From Pseudomonadota bacterium (lineage in GTDB: Bacteria > Pseudomonadota > Alphaproteobacteria > Reyranellales > Reyranellaceae): 40,914 bases of DNA. Made by a program: the position numbers and the translations under genes. Below are positions 9,234 to 18,506 of the stretch, piece after piece (position 1 is the first letter of the stretch; each line of letters opens with the position of its first letter). The stretch lies in contig JAFEFG010000036.1 in the NCBI GenBank assembly GCA_018240685.1, positions 1 to 40,914 of the forward strand, in the 5' to 3' direction. Under the pieces are notes generated by a model. That model made no database searches, had not been told where the DNA came from, and worked only from the letters and a program-made list of their open reading frames with translations.

Positions 9234-9977
9234 ATGGCCGGACAGATCATGGAAGAAACCCGCCGCCGCACACTGCACGGTCGGCGGCGGGGCAAGAAGT
9301 TGCGCGCCGGGCAGCAGTCGCTGCTCGACACGCTGTTGCCCCGCCTTGCCGTTGCGTTGCCCGCCGCCCCGATCGTCACGCCCGACGGCGACGTCGCGGA
9401 GAGCGCGGCCAAGCTCGACCTGGGGCGGCTCTTCGGTGGCGCGCTGCCTGCGGATGGCGTCTGGCTGGAGGTCGGCTTCGGCGCCGGCGAACATCTCGTC
9501 TGGCAGGCCGAGCATCATCCCGATGTCGGATTGATCGGCTGCGAGCCCTACATCAACGGCGTGGCCAAGTGCCTGGCGCACATCGAACGCGCGGATGTCG
9601 GCAACATCCGCCTGTTCAACGACGATGCGCGGTTCGTGATGGCGGCCCTGCCGCCGCAGTCTCTGTCGCGGGTCTTCGTGCTGTTTCCCGACCCTTGGCC
9701 GAAGACGCGCCACCACAAGCGCCGCTTCGTGCAGCGCAGCAACCTCGATGTGCTGGCCCGGCTGATGCGGCCGGGCGCCGAGCTGCGGCTGGCGACTGAC
9801 GATCCGACCTACCTGCCGTGGATGGTGGAGCATGCCTGCACCCATCCCGCCTTCGAATGGTTGGCCGAGCGTCCGGCCGACTGGCGGTCACGGCCCGACG
9901 ACTGGCCGCCTACGCGGTACGAGCAGAAGATGCTTGCTGGCCATAAGCCGGCATTCCTGCGCTTTCGGCGTCGATAG
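9234..9977 (+). CDS. trmB: tRNA (guanine-N7-)-methyltransferase TrmB
   Basis: TrmB methylates G46 of tRNA using S-adenosylmethionine. The SAM site EVGFGAGEHL, the motif GCEPYINGVAKCL, NDDARFVM, and the diagnostic LFPDPWPKTRHHKRRFV are all present. The ATG at 9234 gives 247 residues; another in-frame ATG at 9249 gives 242. Neither has a clear Shine-Dalgarno, and oddly both are preceded by the same CCGGACAG octamer. The basic head (RRRTLHGRRRGKKLR) is expected in alphaproteobacterial TrmB. The 3' end overlaps the convergent MFS gene by 68 bases. Confidence 0.95.
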   Translation: MAGQIMEETRRRTLHGRRRGKKLRAGQQSLLDTLLPRLAVALPAAPIVTPDGDVAESAAKLDLGRLFGGALPADGVWLEVGFGAGEHLVWQAEHHPDVGLIGCEPYINGVAKCLAHIERADVGNIRLFNDDARFVMAALPPQSLSRVFVLFPDPWPKTRHHKRRFVQRSNLDVLARLMRPGAELRLATDDPTYLPWMVEHACTHPAFEWLAERPADWRSRPDDWPPTRYEQKMLAGHKPAFLRFRRR

Positions 9978-11172
9978 GCCTCGGGCCGGGGCGCACCAGG
10001 ACCAGGATCGCCGCCGCCAGCTCGAGGACGAGGCATGTCCACAGCGAGGTCCGGTAGCTGCCCGAGAGATCATGCAGGATGCCCAGCAACGACGGCCCCG
10101 CAGCCGCGGCAAGCTGGGTGATGGCGACATTGAAGCTCACGGCGCGGGCGAAGTCCCGGCGCGGGAATTCCTGCTGCACGATCAGCCCGGGCAGGGTGAT
10201 CAGATTGCCGACGCCGAAGCCGAACAGCGCGCAGCCGGCATAGAGGCCGAAGATCGACGAGGTCGACAGCAGCACGGCCATGCCGGCGATCTGGATGGCG
10301 AGGACGGCGCTGCTGCAGCCGCGACGATCGACCCTGTCGACCACCATGCCGACGACGATGCGGCCGAGCAGGGCCGAAAGCGCCGTGAGACTCACCGCCC
10401 AGCCGGCGCCCTTGAGGCCCAGCGTGGGTTCGAGAAAGGCCGCCTGGTGGGCGATGAAGCTGATCTGGGCCAGCAGGCCGATGGAGAAAGCGCCCACCAT
10501 GGTGAGATAGCGCGGCTCGCCCAGCAGCGCGCGGCGGGATCGGGGCGTGCTTGCACCGGCCGTGGCCGCGAGCACTTCGTCGCCGATATCGTGCTCGCCG
10601 GCACGCCTGGGGCGCAGCACGACCGCCGCCAGCGGCCCCAGCGTCAGCAGCATGGTGGCGATGGCCGCATAGCAGGCGCGGGCGAAGCCCCAGCTGTCGA
10701 TCGCCCAGGCGAAAGCGGGGGCGAACAGGAGGCCGCCGCAGGTGGCGCCGCTCAGTGCCAGGCTTGCCGCCATGCCGCGCCGGCGGTCGAACCACTGCGC
10801 GACCAGCGTGTTGATCGATCCGCCGCCCATGGCGGCCCATCCCGGGAGCATGACCAGGGCGGCGAGATAGAGCTGCCATGGCTGCTGCAGGAAAGTCAGG
10901 GTGGCAACGCCCAGCGCCATCGCCGCGATTCCCGTCAGGACGACAACCCGTGCGCCGAGCCGGTGGATCGCATCGCCCACCTGCATCACCAGGAAGGCGC
11001 CAATCACATAATAGAAGGTGATCGCGGTCGAGATGGTCCCGGGCGACCAGCCATGGTCGTCATGCAGGGCTACCAGATATAGGCTGAGTCCATAGAAGCC
11101 GAACCCCCACCCATAGAGGGCGATGACGAAGGCGCAGAAAACGACCCACCAACCATGATACCGACGCGACAT
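9910..11172 (-). CDS. Major facilitator superfamily transporter
   Basis: A 420-residue inner-membrane protein with about twelve hydrophobic segments; the first is WWVVFCAFVIALYGWGFGFYG. Features typical of the MFS monocarboxylate/oxalate-type branch are the loop after TM2 (GDAIHRLGARVVVLTG, about residues 70-85) and a second-half equivalent (LGRIVVGMVVDRVDRRG). I start it at MSRRYHGWW because upstream in-frame sequence is low-complexity and contains no hydrophobic segment. The substrate cannot be deduced. Its last 68 bases lie opposite the end of trmB, so the two convergent transcripts overlap. Confidence 0.9.
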   Translation of the reverse strand: MSRRYHGWWVVFCAFVIALYGWGFGFYGLSLYLVALHDDHGWSPGTISTAITFYYVIGAFLVMQVGDAIHRLGARVVVLTGIAAMALGVATLTFLQQPWQLYLAALVMLPGWAAMGGGSINTLVAQWFDRRRGMAASLALSGATCGGLLFAPAFAWAIDSWGFARACYAAIATMLLTLGPLAAVVLRPRRAGEHDIGDEVLAATAGASTPRSRRALLGEPRYLTMVGAFSIGLLAQISFIAHQAAFLEPTLGLKGAGWAVSLTALSALLGRIVVGMVVDRVDRRGCSSAVLAIQIAGMAVLLSTSSIFGLYAGCALFGFGVGNLITLPGLIVQQEFPRRDFARAVSFNVAITQLAAAAGPSLLGILHDLSGSYRTSLWTCLVLELAAAILVLVRPGPRPIDAESAGMPAYGQQASSARTA

Positions 11173-11359
11173 TGCCCGACCGTTCGTTTCTTCGTTTCCC
11201 CACGCATGGTTCCATAGCCGCCGCACGCGTGCTGGCCGTTTTCGGGCATCATTGCCAATGCTCAGACATGCGCCCATGCGGACACGAGGCCCTTGCCAGT
11301 GGGCCCGCCCGCGCCTATATCCCCGCCATCCTCATCGGGTTCGCGGGACGGACCAAATA

Positions 11360-11389
11360 AAAAAGAGTGGGCAGCGGCCCGCTCTTTTT
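11360..11389 (+). promoter_or_regulatory. Terminator-like leader hairpin touching the rimP start
   Basis: A 13-bp stem (one T-G wobble) with loop AGCG forms between 11360-11372 and 11377-11389. It has a G+C core, a 5' A-run and a 3' T-run, exactly like an intrinsic terminator. The rimP ATG follows only 4 bases later and no Shine-Dalgarno is visible outside the stem. No plus-strand gene ends nearby (the previous one, trmB, ends 1.4 kb upstream and the gene between is divergent). The hairpin therefore belongs to the rimP-nusA leader, where it could attenuate transcription or occlude the ribosome. Confidence 0.75.
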
Positions 11390-11393
11390 GTTT

Positions 11394-11942
11394 ATGGCCA
11401 CCGCCGCGGGTCCAAACTTAGAGATTTCCGACCGCGTGACCGAACTGCTGCAGCGCATAGAAGAAGTCGTGACCCCGACCATCGTCGGCATGGGGTACGA
11501 GCTCGTGCGCCTTTCCATGAGCCGCGGCGGCACGCTGCAGGTCATGATCGAGCCGGCAGACGGCCGTCCGATGGACGTGGAGGATTGCGCCACGGTCTCG
11601 CGCGCCCTCTCGGCGGTGCTTGACGTCGAGGATCCGATCTCCGCTGCCTATACGCTGGAAGTGAGCTCGCCGGGCATCGACCGGCCGTTGACGCGCGAGA
11701 AGGACTACAGTCGCTGGGCTGGCCATCTTGCCCGCATGGAGACGGCGCAGCCGATCGACGGCCGGCGCCGCTTCAAGGGGATCCTTCTCGGCCTCGAGAA
11801 CGGGACCGTGAAGCTCAGGCTCGACGACGGCAAGGAGGTGCACGTGCCGCTCGGCGTGGTGACCAGGGCCAAGCTCGAGCTGACCGACGCGCTGCTCGAC
11901 GAACATCGCCAGGCCCAGGAGCGGGCCGGGCAATCGAATTGA
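11394..11942 (+). CDS. rimP: Ribosome maturation factor RimP
   Basis: RimP assists 30S subunit assembly. The 182-residue protein has the N-terminal domain (RIEEVVTPTIVGMGYELVRLSMSRGG), the conserved YTLEVSSPGIDRPLTREKDYSRWAGH in the middle, and an Sm-like C-terminal barrel (FKGILLGLENGTVKLRL...VPLGVVTRAKLEL). It is the first gene of the rimP-nusA-ylxR-infB-rbfA-truB-rpsO-pnp operon; nusA follows after 46 bases. The ATG at 11394 lies at the foot of a terminator-like hairpin without a normal ribosome binding site. An internal GTG (Val15) is a less likely alternative start. Confidence 0.96.
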   Translation: MATAAGPNLEISDRVTELLQRIEEVVTPTIVGMGYELVRLSMSRGGTLQVMIEPADGRPMDVEDCATVSRALSAVLDVEDPISAAYTLEVSSPGIDRPLTREKDYSRWAGHLARMETAQPIDGRRRFKGILLGLENGTVKLRLDDGKEVHVPLGVVTRAKLELTDALLDEHRQAQERAGQSN

Positions 11943-11988
11943 CGAAACGACACGAACGAAGACTTTAGGGAACGAGAGGAAAACCATC

Positions 11989-13524
11989 ATGGCAACGACT
12001 GCCGATATTCCGCGCCTGGAGATGCTGCAGGTGGCCGACATGGTCGCCCGTGAGAAAGGCATCGAGCGCGAAGAGGTGCTCGAGGCGATGGAGCAGGCCA
12101 TCCAGAAGGCCGGCCGCGCCAAGTACGGCCTCGAACACGACATCCGCGCCGAGATCGACCGCAAGACCGGCGAGATCAAGCTGCTGCGCTACATGCAGGT
12201 GGCCGATCCGATCGAGAACGAGAACGTACAGGTCGCGCTCGCCGAGGCGCAGCGGCGCAATCCCGAAGCGCAGGTGGGCGACTTCCTGACCGACGAGCTG
12301 CCGCCGATCGATTTCGGCCGCGTCGCTGCCCAGACCGCCAAGCAGGTCATCACGCAGCGCATGCGCGAGAGCGAGCGCAAGCGGCAGTACGAGGAGTTCA
12401 AGGACCGCGTCGGCGAGATCGTGTCGGGCGTGGTCAAGCGCGTCGACTACGGCAACGTGACCGTCGACCTGCAGCGTGCCGAAGGCGTGATCCGCCGCGA
12501 CGAATCGATCCCGCGCGAAAGCCTGCGCGTCAACGACCGCGTCCGCGCCTACATCTTCGACGTGCGCGAGGAGCCGCGCGGCCCGCAGATCTTCCTGTCG
12601 CGCAGCCATCCGCAGTTCATGGCCAAGCTGTTCACGCAGGAAGTGCCGGAGATCTACGACGGCATCATCGAGATCAAGGCGGTGGCGCGCGATCCGGGCA
12701 GCCGGGCCAAGATCGCGGTGCTGAGCCACGACAGCTCGATCGATCCGATCGGCGCCTGCGTCGGCATGCGCGGCAGCCGCGTCCAGGCCGTCGTGCAGGA
12801 GCTGCAGGGCGAGAAGGTCGACATCATTCCGTGGTCGGCCGAGCCCGCCAACTTCATCGTCAACGCCCTGGCGCCCGCCGAGGTCAGCAAGGTGCTGATG
12901 GACGAGGAGAAGAACAAGGCCGAGGTCGTCGTGCCGGACGACCAGCTCAGCCTGGCGATCGGCCGCCGCGGCCAGAACGTGAAGCTCGCCTCCCAGCTCA
13001 CCGGCTGGGAGATCGACATCATGACCGAAGCCGAGGAGAGCGAGCGCCGCCAGAAGGAGACGCGCGAGCGTACCGAGCTCTTCAAGCTGGCTCTTGATGT
13101 CGACGACGTCATTGCCCATCTCCTCGTTGCCGAAGGCTATGCCACGGTCGAGGATGTCGCCGACTCGGCCATCGAGGATCTGACGACCGTCGAGGGCTTC
13201 GACGAGGATATCGCCACCGAGCTGCAGCGACGCGCCCGCGAGTACATCGAGAAGCGAGATGCCGAACTGGCCGATCGTCTTGCGGAACTCGGCATGGACG
13301 AGGCCGTGCGCTCGATCGAGGGCCTGACGCTGCCGATGCTGGTCGCGCTGGGTGAGAAGGGCGTGAAGACGCTCGACGATCTCGGCGATCTCGCCTCGGA
13401 CGAGCTGCGCGAGATCGTCGGCGAGAGCGCACTCGACGCCGATGCCGCCAACACGATCATCATGAAGGCCCGCGAACACTGGTTCCCGGCCGAAGAAACC
13501 GCCGCCGAGCCGGCGAAGGCCTGA
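11989..13524 (+). CDS. nusA: Transcription termination/antitermination factor NusA
   Basis: A 511-residue NusA with all expected domains: N-terminal RNA-polymerase-binding domain (about 1-135), S1 domain (GEIVSGVVKRVDYGNVTVDL, about 143-210), and two KH domains (DPIGACVGMRGSRVQAVVQEL and LAIGRRGQNVKLASQLTGW). The C-terminal extension carries two helix-hairpin-helix-like repeats (YATVEDVADSAIEDLTTVEG and VKTLDDLGDLASDELREIV). It modulates pausing, intrinsic termination and antitermination. GAGAGGAAAA lies upstream of the ATG. Its position behind a terminator-like hairpin makes autogenous control through termination efficiency plausible. Confidence 0.98.
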   Translation: MATTADIPRLEMLQVADMVAREKGIEREEVLEAMEQAIQKAGRAKYGLEHDIRAEIDRKTGEIKLLRYMQVADPIENENVQVALAEAQRRNPEAQVGDFLTDELPPIDFGRVAAQTAKQVITQRMRESERKRQYEEFKDRVGEIVSGVVKRVDYGNVTVDLQRAEGVIRRDESIPRESLRVNDRVRAYIFDVREEPRGPQIFLSRSHPQFMAKLFTQEVPEIYDGIIEIKAVARDPGSRAKIAVLSHDSSIDPIGACVGMRGSRVQAVVQELQGEKVDIIPWSAEPANFIVNALAPAEVSKVLMDEEKNKAEVVVPDDQLSLAIGRRGQNVKLASQLTGWEIDIMTEAEESERRQKETRERTELFKLALDVDDVIAHLLVAEGYATVEDVADSAIEDLTTVEGFDEDIATELQRRAREYIEKRDAELADRLAELGMDEAVRSIEGLTLPMLVALGEKGVKTLDDLGDLASDELREIVGESALDADAANTIIMKAREHWFPAEETAAEPAKA

Positions 13525-13540
13525 ACGGAGGACGAACCGC

Positions 13541-14182
13541 TTGACCCTGGCACTCGCCATGGCACGACCCGAGGAAACGACACCGTCCGCGCCCGCCGCG
13601 GCGACCGGGCCGTTGCGCACCTGCATCGTCACGGGAATGCAGATGCCGCCGGAGCGGATGATCCGCTTTGTCGTCGGGCCGGAGGGCGATGTGGTGCCCG
13701 ATCTGGCGCGGCAGCTGCCGGGCCGCGGGCTGTGGGTCACGGCGGAGCGGGCGGCGGTCGAACAGGCGATCGCACGCCGGCTGTTTTCCAGGGCGGCACG
13801 GACGCCGGTGAAGGCCGCGCCGGAGCTCGCCGACCGGGTCGAGCGCCTGCTGCTCGTCCGCGTCCTGGAGGATCTGGGCCGGGCGCGCCGGGCCGGTCGG
13901 GCGGTTGCGGGCTTCGTGCGGGTCGAGCAGATGATCGGCCGGCATCAGGCGGGCCTGTTGATCGTGGCCGATGATGCCGACGGGGACGGCCTTGCCAAGC
14001 TCCAGGCCACCGGGCTGCCGCTCGAGCGCCTGGGCGACGCGGCGGCGCTGGGCGGCGTCTTCGGGCGCGACCGGACGGTGTACGCGGCGGTGGCGAACGA
14101 CGACCGGTCGGGCCGGTTCATTCAAAGGATTGCGGGGGGTGCGGCGCGGTGGCGCCGCTATCGCCTGAACAGCGCCGGTTGA
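13541..14182 (+). CDS. ylxR: YlxR (DUF448) family RNA-binding/nucleoid-associated protein
   Basis: A 213-residue two-part protein. The N-terminal YlxR domain is recognised by [19 protein letters not shown] and [18 protein letters not shown] (about residues 25-85). The C-terminal half ([25 protein letters not shown]...[11 protein letters not shown]) resembles an L7Ae-like RNA-binding fold, an alphaproteobacterial fusion. The start is TTG: GGAGGA ends 8 bases before it, whereas the next in-frame ATG (13559) is 26 bases from that site. It lies between nusA and infB as in most bacteria. YlxR proteins are reported as RNA/RNase P- or nucleoid-binding; the role of the fused form is unsettled. Confidence 0.9.
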   Translation: MTLALAMARPEETTPSAPAAATGPLRTCIVTGMQMPPERMIRFVVGPEGDVVPDLARQLPGRGLWVTAERAAVEQAIARRLFSRAARTPVKAAPELADRVERLLLVRVLEDLGRARRAGRAVAGFVRVEQMIGRHQAGLLIVADDADGDGLAKLQATGLPLERLGDAAALGGVFGRDRTVYAAVANDDRSGRFIQRIAGGAARWRRYRLNSAG

Positions 14183-14214
14183 CGGGCCGGAGCGGACCAA
14201 GGACAACACGCGAC

Positions 14215-16959
14215 ATGACGGAACAGAAAGAGACGAACAAGCCCAACAAGCCGCTCACCCTGTCGACGCCTGCGCGGGGTGGCGCAGCGGCAGGCAAGAG
14301 CGACGCGACGCAGGTCCGGCAGAAGTTCTCGCACGGCCGCACGCGCGCTGTGACGGTCGAGGTCAAGAAGCCAGTGAAGCGTCCGACGCCCGGCGCTGCG
14401 CCGGCTGCCGCCCCACCGGCTCCTCCGGCTCCGCCGCCGCCCGCGGCGAGCGCGCCTCCGCCCCCGGCAGCGCCCGCCGGCCGGACGCTGCGCGGCGGCG
14501 CGCCGCAGCGCCCGGCGCCCTCGCGCGAGGGCGGGCGCGGCATCGTGCTGCGCACGCTGACGGAGGAAGAGAAGGAAGCGCGCACCCGCGCGCTGGTCGG
14601 CGCCAATCGCGATGCCGAGCTGGCGCGCAAGCGCGCCGCCGAGGAAGCCGCCCGCCGCGCCACCGAGGAGGCCGCCCGCCGCGCCGCCGAAGAGGAGCAC
14701 AAGCGGCGCCTCGCCGAGGAAGAGGCGCGTCGCAAGGCCGAGGAGGAAGCCAAGCGCAAGGCCGACGCCCTGGTGCAGAAGCGCATGGAACAGGCAGCGA
14801 CCGCGGCGGCCCAGGCGCCGGCTGCGCGCCCGGCCGAAGAGGTTCGGACCGCCGGGCCTGCCGTCGCGACGCCGACGCCGCCCATTCGCCGCCCGATGCC
14901 GGCTTCCGGCCGTGCCGGTGGCGCGGGCCAGACTGCTGGCGCTGGCGCTGGCGCCGGTGCCGGACCGGCCGGCGCCATTCGCCGCCCGCCGATGCGGCCC
15001 GCACCCGCTGCACCGAAGCGTCTTCCGCCGCCGCCGGGGGCTCGCCGCGAGGCGCCCAAGCGGCGCTCGGACAAGATCGACGTCGGTCGCGCCGTCGAGG
15101 GCGAGAACGATTTCCGCAGCCGGTCGGTGGCGCAGCAGCGCCGCCGCCTGGAGCGCGAACGTCGCCGCGAGCATGCCAGCGAACCGCAGCAGAAGGTCTA
15201 TCGCGAGGTCACCATTCCCGAGACCATCACGGTCCAGGAACTCGCGGCGCGTATGTCCGAGCGCGGCGCTGACGTGATCAAGACCCTGATGCGCATGGGC
15301 GTGATGGCGACCATCAACCAGGTGATCGACGCCGACACCGCCGAGCTGGTGGTGACGGAAATGGGTCACCGGCCCAAGCGCGTGGCGGAAGGCGACGTCG
15401 AAATCGGCCTGGCCGATACGACCGATGCGGAAGGAACCCAGATTCCGCGGCCGCCGGTTGTCACCATCATGGGCCATGTCGATCACGGCAAGACCTCGCT
15501 GCTGGACGCCTTGCGGGCCACCGACGTGGCCGCGCACGAGGCGGGCGGCATCACCCAGCATATCGGCGCCTACCAGGTGACCTTGCCGTCGGCGCAGAAG
15601 ATCACCTTCCTCGATACGCCGGGCCACGAGGCCTTCACCGCCATGCGCGCCCGCGGCGCCAAGGTGACGGATATCGTCGTGCTGGTCGTCGCCGGCGACG
15701 ACGGCGTCATGCCGCAGACCAAGGAAGCGATCGCCCACGCCAAGGCGGCGGGCGTGCCGATCATCGTGGCCATCAACAAGATGGACAAGCCGGGCGCCGA
15801 CGCCAGCCGTGTGCAGAACGAGCTGCTCCGCGAGGAGATTCAGGTCGAGCAGCTGGGCGGCGACGTGCAGTCGATCGAGGTCTCGGCGACCAAGAGGATG
15901 AACCTCGACAAGCTCGAGGAGGCGATCCTCCTGCAGGCCGAGGTGCTCGAGCTGAAGGCCAATCCCGACCGGCTGGCCGATGGCGTGGTGGTCGAGGCCA
16001 AGCTCGATCCCGGCCGTGGCTCGGTGGCAACCGTGCTGGTGCAGCGCGGCACCCTCAAGGTCGGCGACGTGCTGGTCGCGGGCGCCGTGTGGGGCCGTGT
16101 GCGCCGCCTGGTCGACGACCATGGCCAAGCTGTCGAGAGCGCGGGTCCGGCCTTCCCGGTCGAGATCCTGGGCCTCGCCGGCACGCCGCAGGCGGGCGAC
16201 GAGTTCCATGTCGTCGACAGCGAAGCACGCGCCCGCGAAATCGCCGATTTCCGCGCCCGTCGCGACCGGCAGGCCGAGCTCGCCCGCAGCGCGGGCGGCC
16301 GCGGCACGCTGGAAGAGATGATGAAGGGCATCCGCGAAGGCACCGCCAAGGAGCTGCCGGTGCTCATCAAGGCGGACGTGCAGGGATCGGCCGAGGCGCT
16401 GGCCGGTGCCATCTCGCGGCTCAGCACCGACAAGGTCGCGGCACGCGTGGTCTATAGCGGCGTGGGCGGCATCAGCGAGGCCGACATCACGCTCGCCAAG
16501 GCTTCGGGAGCGCTGATCATCGGCTTCAACGTGCGTGCGAACCCGCAGGCCCGCGAGATCGCCAAGCGCGACAAGGTCGACATCCGCTACTACAGCATCA
16601 TCTACAAGGTCACCGAGGACATTCAGTCCCTGATGGTCGGGTTGCTGGAGCCGACCTACAAGGAGACCTTCATCGGCAACGCGCAGATCCGCGAGGTCTT
16701 CCGCATCACCAAGGTCGGCAACGTCGCCGGCTGCATGGTCACGGAAGGCATGGTCAAGCGCGGTGCCAAGGTGCGCCTCCTGCGCGACAACGTGGTGATC
16801 CACGAGGGCACGCTGAAGACGCTGCGTCGCTTCAAGGACGAGGTCCGCGAGGTGCAGCACGGCTTCGAGTGCGGCATGGCGTTCGAGAACTACGACGACA
16901 TCAAGGTCGGCGACATCATCGAGTGCTTCGACGTCGAGGAAGTCCGCCCGACGTTGTAG
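14215..16959 (+). CDS. infB: Translation initiation factor IF-2
   Basis: IF-2 delivers fMet-tRNA to the 30S subunit. The 914-residue protein has a long alphaproteobacterial N-terminal region: a Pro/Ala-rich linker, then a highly charged coiled coil of [15 protein letters not shown] repeats (about residues 120-195), then a second Ala/Gly/Pro linker. The GTPase domain has G1 GHVDHGKT (420-427), G3 DTPGHE and G4 NKMD. Two C-terminal barrel domains follow, ending EVRPTL. AAGGA lies upstream of the ATG. Downstream is a 171-base spacer with two stable hairpins before rbfA, unusual in an otherwise tight operon. Confidence 0.98.
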   Translation: MTEQKETNKPNKPLTLSTPARGGAAAGKSDATQVRQKFSHGRTRAVTVEVKKPVKRPTPGAAPAAAPPAPPAPPPPAASAPPPPAAPAGRTLRGGAPQRPAPSREGGRGIVLRTLTEEEKEARTRALVGANRDAELARKRAAEEAARRATEEAARRAAEEEHKRRLAEEEARRKAEEEAKRKADALVQKRMEQAATAAAQAPAARPAEEVRTAGPAVATPTPPIRRPMPASGRAGGAGQTAGAGAGAGAGPAGAIRRPPMRPAPAAPKRLPPPPGARREAPKRRSDKIDVGRAVEGENDFRSRSVAQQRRRLERERRREHASEPQQKVYREVTIPETITVQELAARMSERGADVIKTLMRMGVMATINQVIDADTAELVVTEMGHRPKRVAEGDVEIGLADTTDAEGTQIPRPPVVTIMGHVDHGKTSLLDALRATDVAAHEAGGITQHIGAYQVTLPSAQKITFLDTPGHEAFTAMRARGAKVTDIVVLVVAGDDGVMPQTKEAIAHAKAAGVPIIVAINKMDKPGADASRVQNELLREEIQVEQLGGDVQSIEVSATKRMNLDKLEEAILLQAEVLELKANPDRLADGVVVEAKLDPGRGSVATVLVQRGTLKVGDVLVAGAVWGRVRRLVDDHGQAVESAGPAFPVEILGLAGTPQAGDEFHVVDSEARAREIADFRARRDRQAELARSAGGRGTLEEMMKGIREGTAKELPVLIKADVQGSAEALAGAISRLSTDKVAARVVYSGVGGISEADITLAKASGALIIGFNVRANPQAREIAKRDKVDIRYYSIIYKVTEDIQSLMVGLLEPTYKETFIGNAQIREVFRITKVGNVAGCMVTEGMVKRGAKVRLLRDNVVIHEGTLKTLRRFKDEVREVQHGFECGMAFENYDDIKVGDIIECFDVEEVRPTL

Positions 16960-16972
16960 GATCGAGGCCCTT

Positions 16973-17018
16973 CCTTCGCGGCCCTGCGAAGGGAAAGCGT
17001 CGCCGCCGCGCGGCGACG
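16973..17018 (+). other. Two consecutive stem-loops in the infB-rbfA spacer
   Basis: First stem: CCTTCGC (16973-16979) pairs perfectly with GCGAAGG (16986-16992). Second stem: CGTCGCCG (16998-17005) pairs perfectly with CGGCGACG (17011-17018). Neither is followed by a T-run, so they are not classic terminators. They may be RNA-processing or mRNA-stability elements, or simply spacer structure in GC-rich DNA. Confidence 0.5.
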
Positions 17019-17130
17019 GCGGGTTTGCGGGCTGCACGGAATGGTGCGGCTCGCGATTCCCCCGTCCGCGTCGCGGGTGCTTTCCCGGCGTCCGGCATCG
17101 CGCTCGGAAGGACAGAAGAGGAGGAACGCC

Positions 17131-17535
17131 ATGTCCCGGCGTCGCTCATCCGAAAAAGACGGTCGCGGCCACAGCCAACGCCAGCTGCGCGTGGGCGAGG
17201 AGCTGCGCCACCTGCTGGCCGACCTGCTCGAGCGCGGCAACATGCGCGATCCCGAGCTGCGCGAGGCTTCCATCACCGTGACCGCGGTCGATGTCAGCCC
17301 CGATCTGCGCAACGCCACGGCGTTCGTGATGCCGCTGGGAGGGACGGACGAGCCCCGACTGCTAGCTGCCCTGCGGCGTGCGGCCCCCTGGTTCCGCGGC
17401 CGCGTGGGCGAACGTGCCGGGCTGCGCTACGCGCCCGAAATCCGTTTCGAGCTCGACCGCTCGTTCGACGAGGCCGACAAGATCGGCGCCCTGCTGCGCC
17501 GGCCCGACGTCGCCCGGGACATCGAAGAGGAGTGA
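17131..17535 (+). CDS. rbfA: Ribosome-binding factor RbfA
   Basis: RbfA is a cold-shock 30S maturation factor acting on the 5' helix of 16S rRNA. The 134-residue protein has the KH-like fold: RQLRVGEELRHLLADLLERG at the start, the strand ITVTAVDVSPDLRNATAFVMPLGG, and the C-terminal RYAPEIRFELDRSFDEADKIGALL. The ATG at 17131 has AGAGGAGGAACG just upstream; in-frame sequence before it (from 17041) is low-complexity and unsupported. truB begins 49 bases downstream. Confidence 0.97.
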   Translation: MSRRRSSEKDGRGHSQRQLRVGEELRHLLADLLERGNMRDPELREASITVTAVDVSPDLRNATAFVMPLGGTDEPRLLAALRRAAPWFRGRVGERAGLRYAPEIRFELDRSFDEADKIGALLRRPDVARDIEEE

Positions 17536-17584
17536 ATCATCAGGACGACGGGTCTCCTTGCCGTTGTCCGATGAGATCCGAGCC

Positions 17585-18490
17585 ATGAGCCGCAGGAAGA
17601 AGGGCGAGAAGATCGACGGCTGGGTCGTGCTCGACAAGCCGCTCGGTATGACCTCGACGCAGGCGGTCGGCCGCGTGCGGCGGCTGTTCGGCGCCCAGAA
17701 GGCAGGCCATGGCGGCACGCTGGATCCCTTGGCGACCGGCGTACTGCCGATCGCTCTTGGCGAGGCGACCAAGACCGTGCCGTTCGTCATGGACGGCCGG
17801 AAGGAATACCGCTTCACGCTGCGTTTCGGCGAAGCTCGTTCGACGGAGGATGCCGAGGGCGAGGTGACGGCGACGAGCGCGGCAAGACCCACCGATGAGG
17901 AGATCCGTGCCGTCCTCGAGCGGTTCCGGGGCGAGATCGAGCAGATGCCGCCGGTCTTCTCCGCGCTCAAGATCGACGGCCAGCGTGCCTACGACCTCGC
18001 CCGGGCCGGCGAAACGGTCGAGCTCAAGCCGCGCAAGGTGACCATCGAGCGGCTGGAGCTGCTGGCCCGGCCGGATCCCGATCATGCAGATTTCGTGGTC
18101 GCCTGTGGCAAGGGCACCTATATCCGGTCGCTCGGCCGGGATCTGGCCGTTGCCCTCGGCACGGTCGGGCATCTGGCGGCGCTGCGTCGGACCGCCGCCG
18201 GACCGTTCCGGGAGGCGGCGGCCATTTCGCTTTCCAAACTGGAGGCCCTCGGGCATATTCCCGCGCTCTTCGGGGCCCTGGCCCCTGTCGCGACCGCGCT
18301 GGACGACATCCCGGCGCTGGCCATGACAGAGACCCAAGCGGACCGGTTGCGCCAAGGCCAGCCGGTGCTCTTGACCCGGGACGCACCGCCGTCCGGCGCG
18401 CTCCGTCGCGCCGAGGCCGGCAGCAAGCTGATCGCACTGGTCCGTTCGGACGGTGCGTCCATCCAGCCGGTGCGCGTGTTCAACCTTTAG
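17585..18490 (+). CDS. truB: tRNA pseudouridine(55) synthase TruB
   Basis: TruB converts U55 in the T-loop of tRNAs to pseudouridine. The 301-residue protein opens with GWVVLDKPLGMTSTQAVGRVRRLF and has GHGGTLDPLATGVLPIALGEATK with catalytic Asp47. Further TruB blocks are GEIEQMPPVFSALKIDGQRAYDLARAGE and CGKGTYIRSLGRDLAVALGT. A partial PUA-like tail follows. The reading frame stays open upstream into rbfA, but the ATG at 17585 gives the canonical N-terminus; its ribosome binding site is weak. The gene ends 16 bases before rpsO. Confidence 0.97.
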   Translation: MSRRKKGEKIDGWVVLDKPLGMTSTQAVGRVRRLFGAQKAGHGGTLDPLATGVLPIALGEATKTVPFVMDGRKEYRFTLRFGEARSTEDAEGEVTATSAARPTDEEIRAVLERFRGEIEQMPPVFSALKIDGQRAYDLARAGETVELKPRKVTIERLELLARPDPDHADFVVACGKGTYIRSLGRDLAVALGTVGHLAALRRTAAGPFREAAAISLSKLEALGHIPALFGALAPVATALDDIPALAMTETQADRLRQGQPVLLTRDAPPSGALRRAEAGSKLIALVRSDGASIQPVRVFNL

Positions 18491-18506
18491 ATTCAGGAGT
18501 TGACCG

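Noticed and set aside
11173..11359. Possible tRNA upstream of rimP (as metY in enteric bacteria)
   Set aside because: No cloverleaf or T-loop sequence (GGTTCGAATCC-like with matching acceptor) could be formed.
11965..13740. A 591-codon open frame antisense to nusA
   Set aside because: Composition is the reverse complement of NusA's acidic, Leu-rich codons; no family resemblance.
14158..17037. A 959-codon open frame antisense to infB
   Set aside because: It mirrors the infB codons exactly, shows His/Asp/Arg-rich composition typical of antisense frames in GC-rich genes, and has no recognisable domain.
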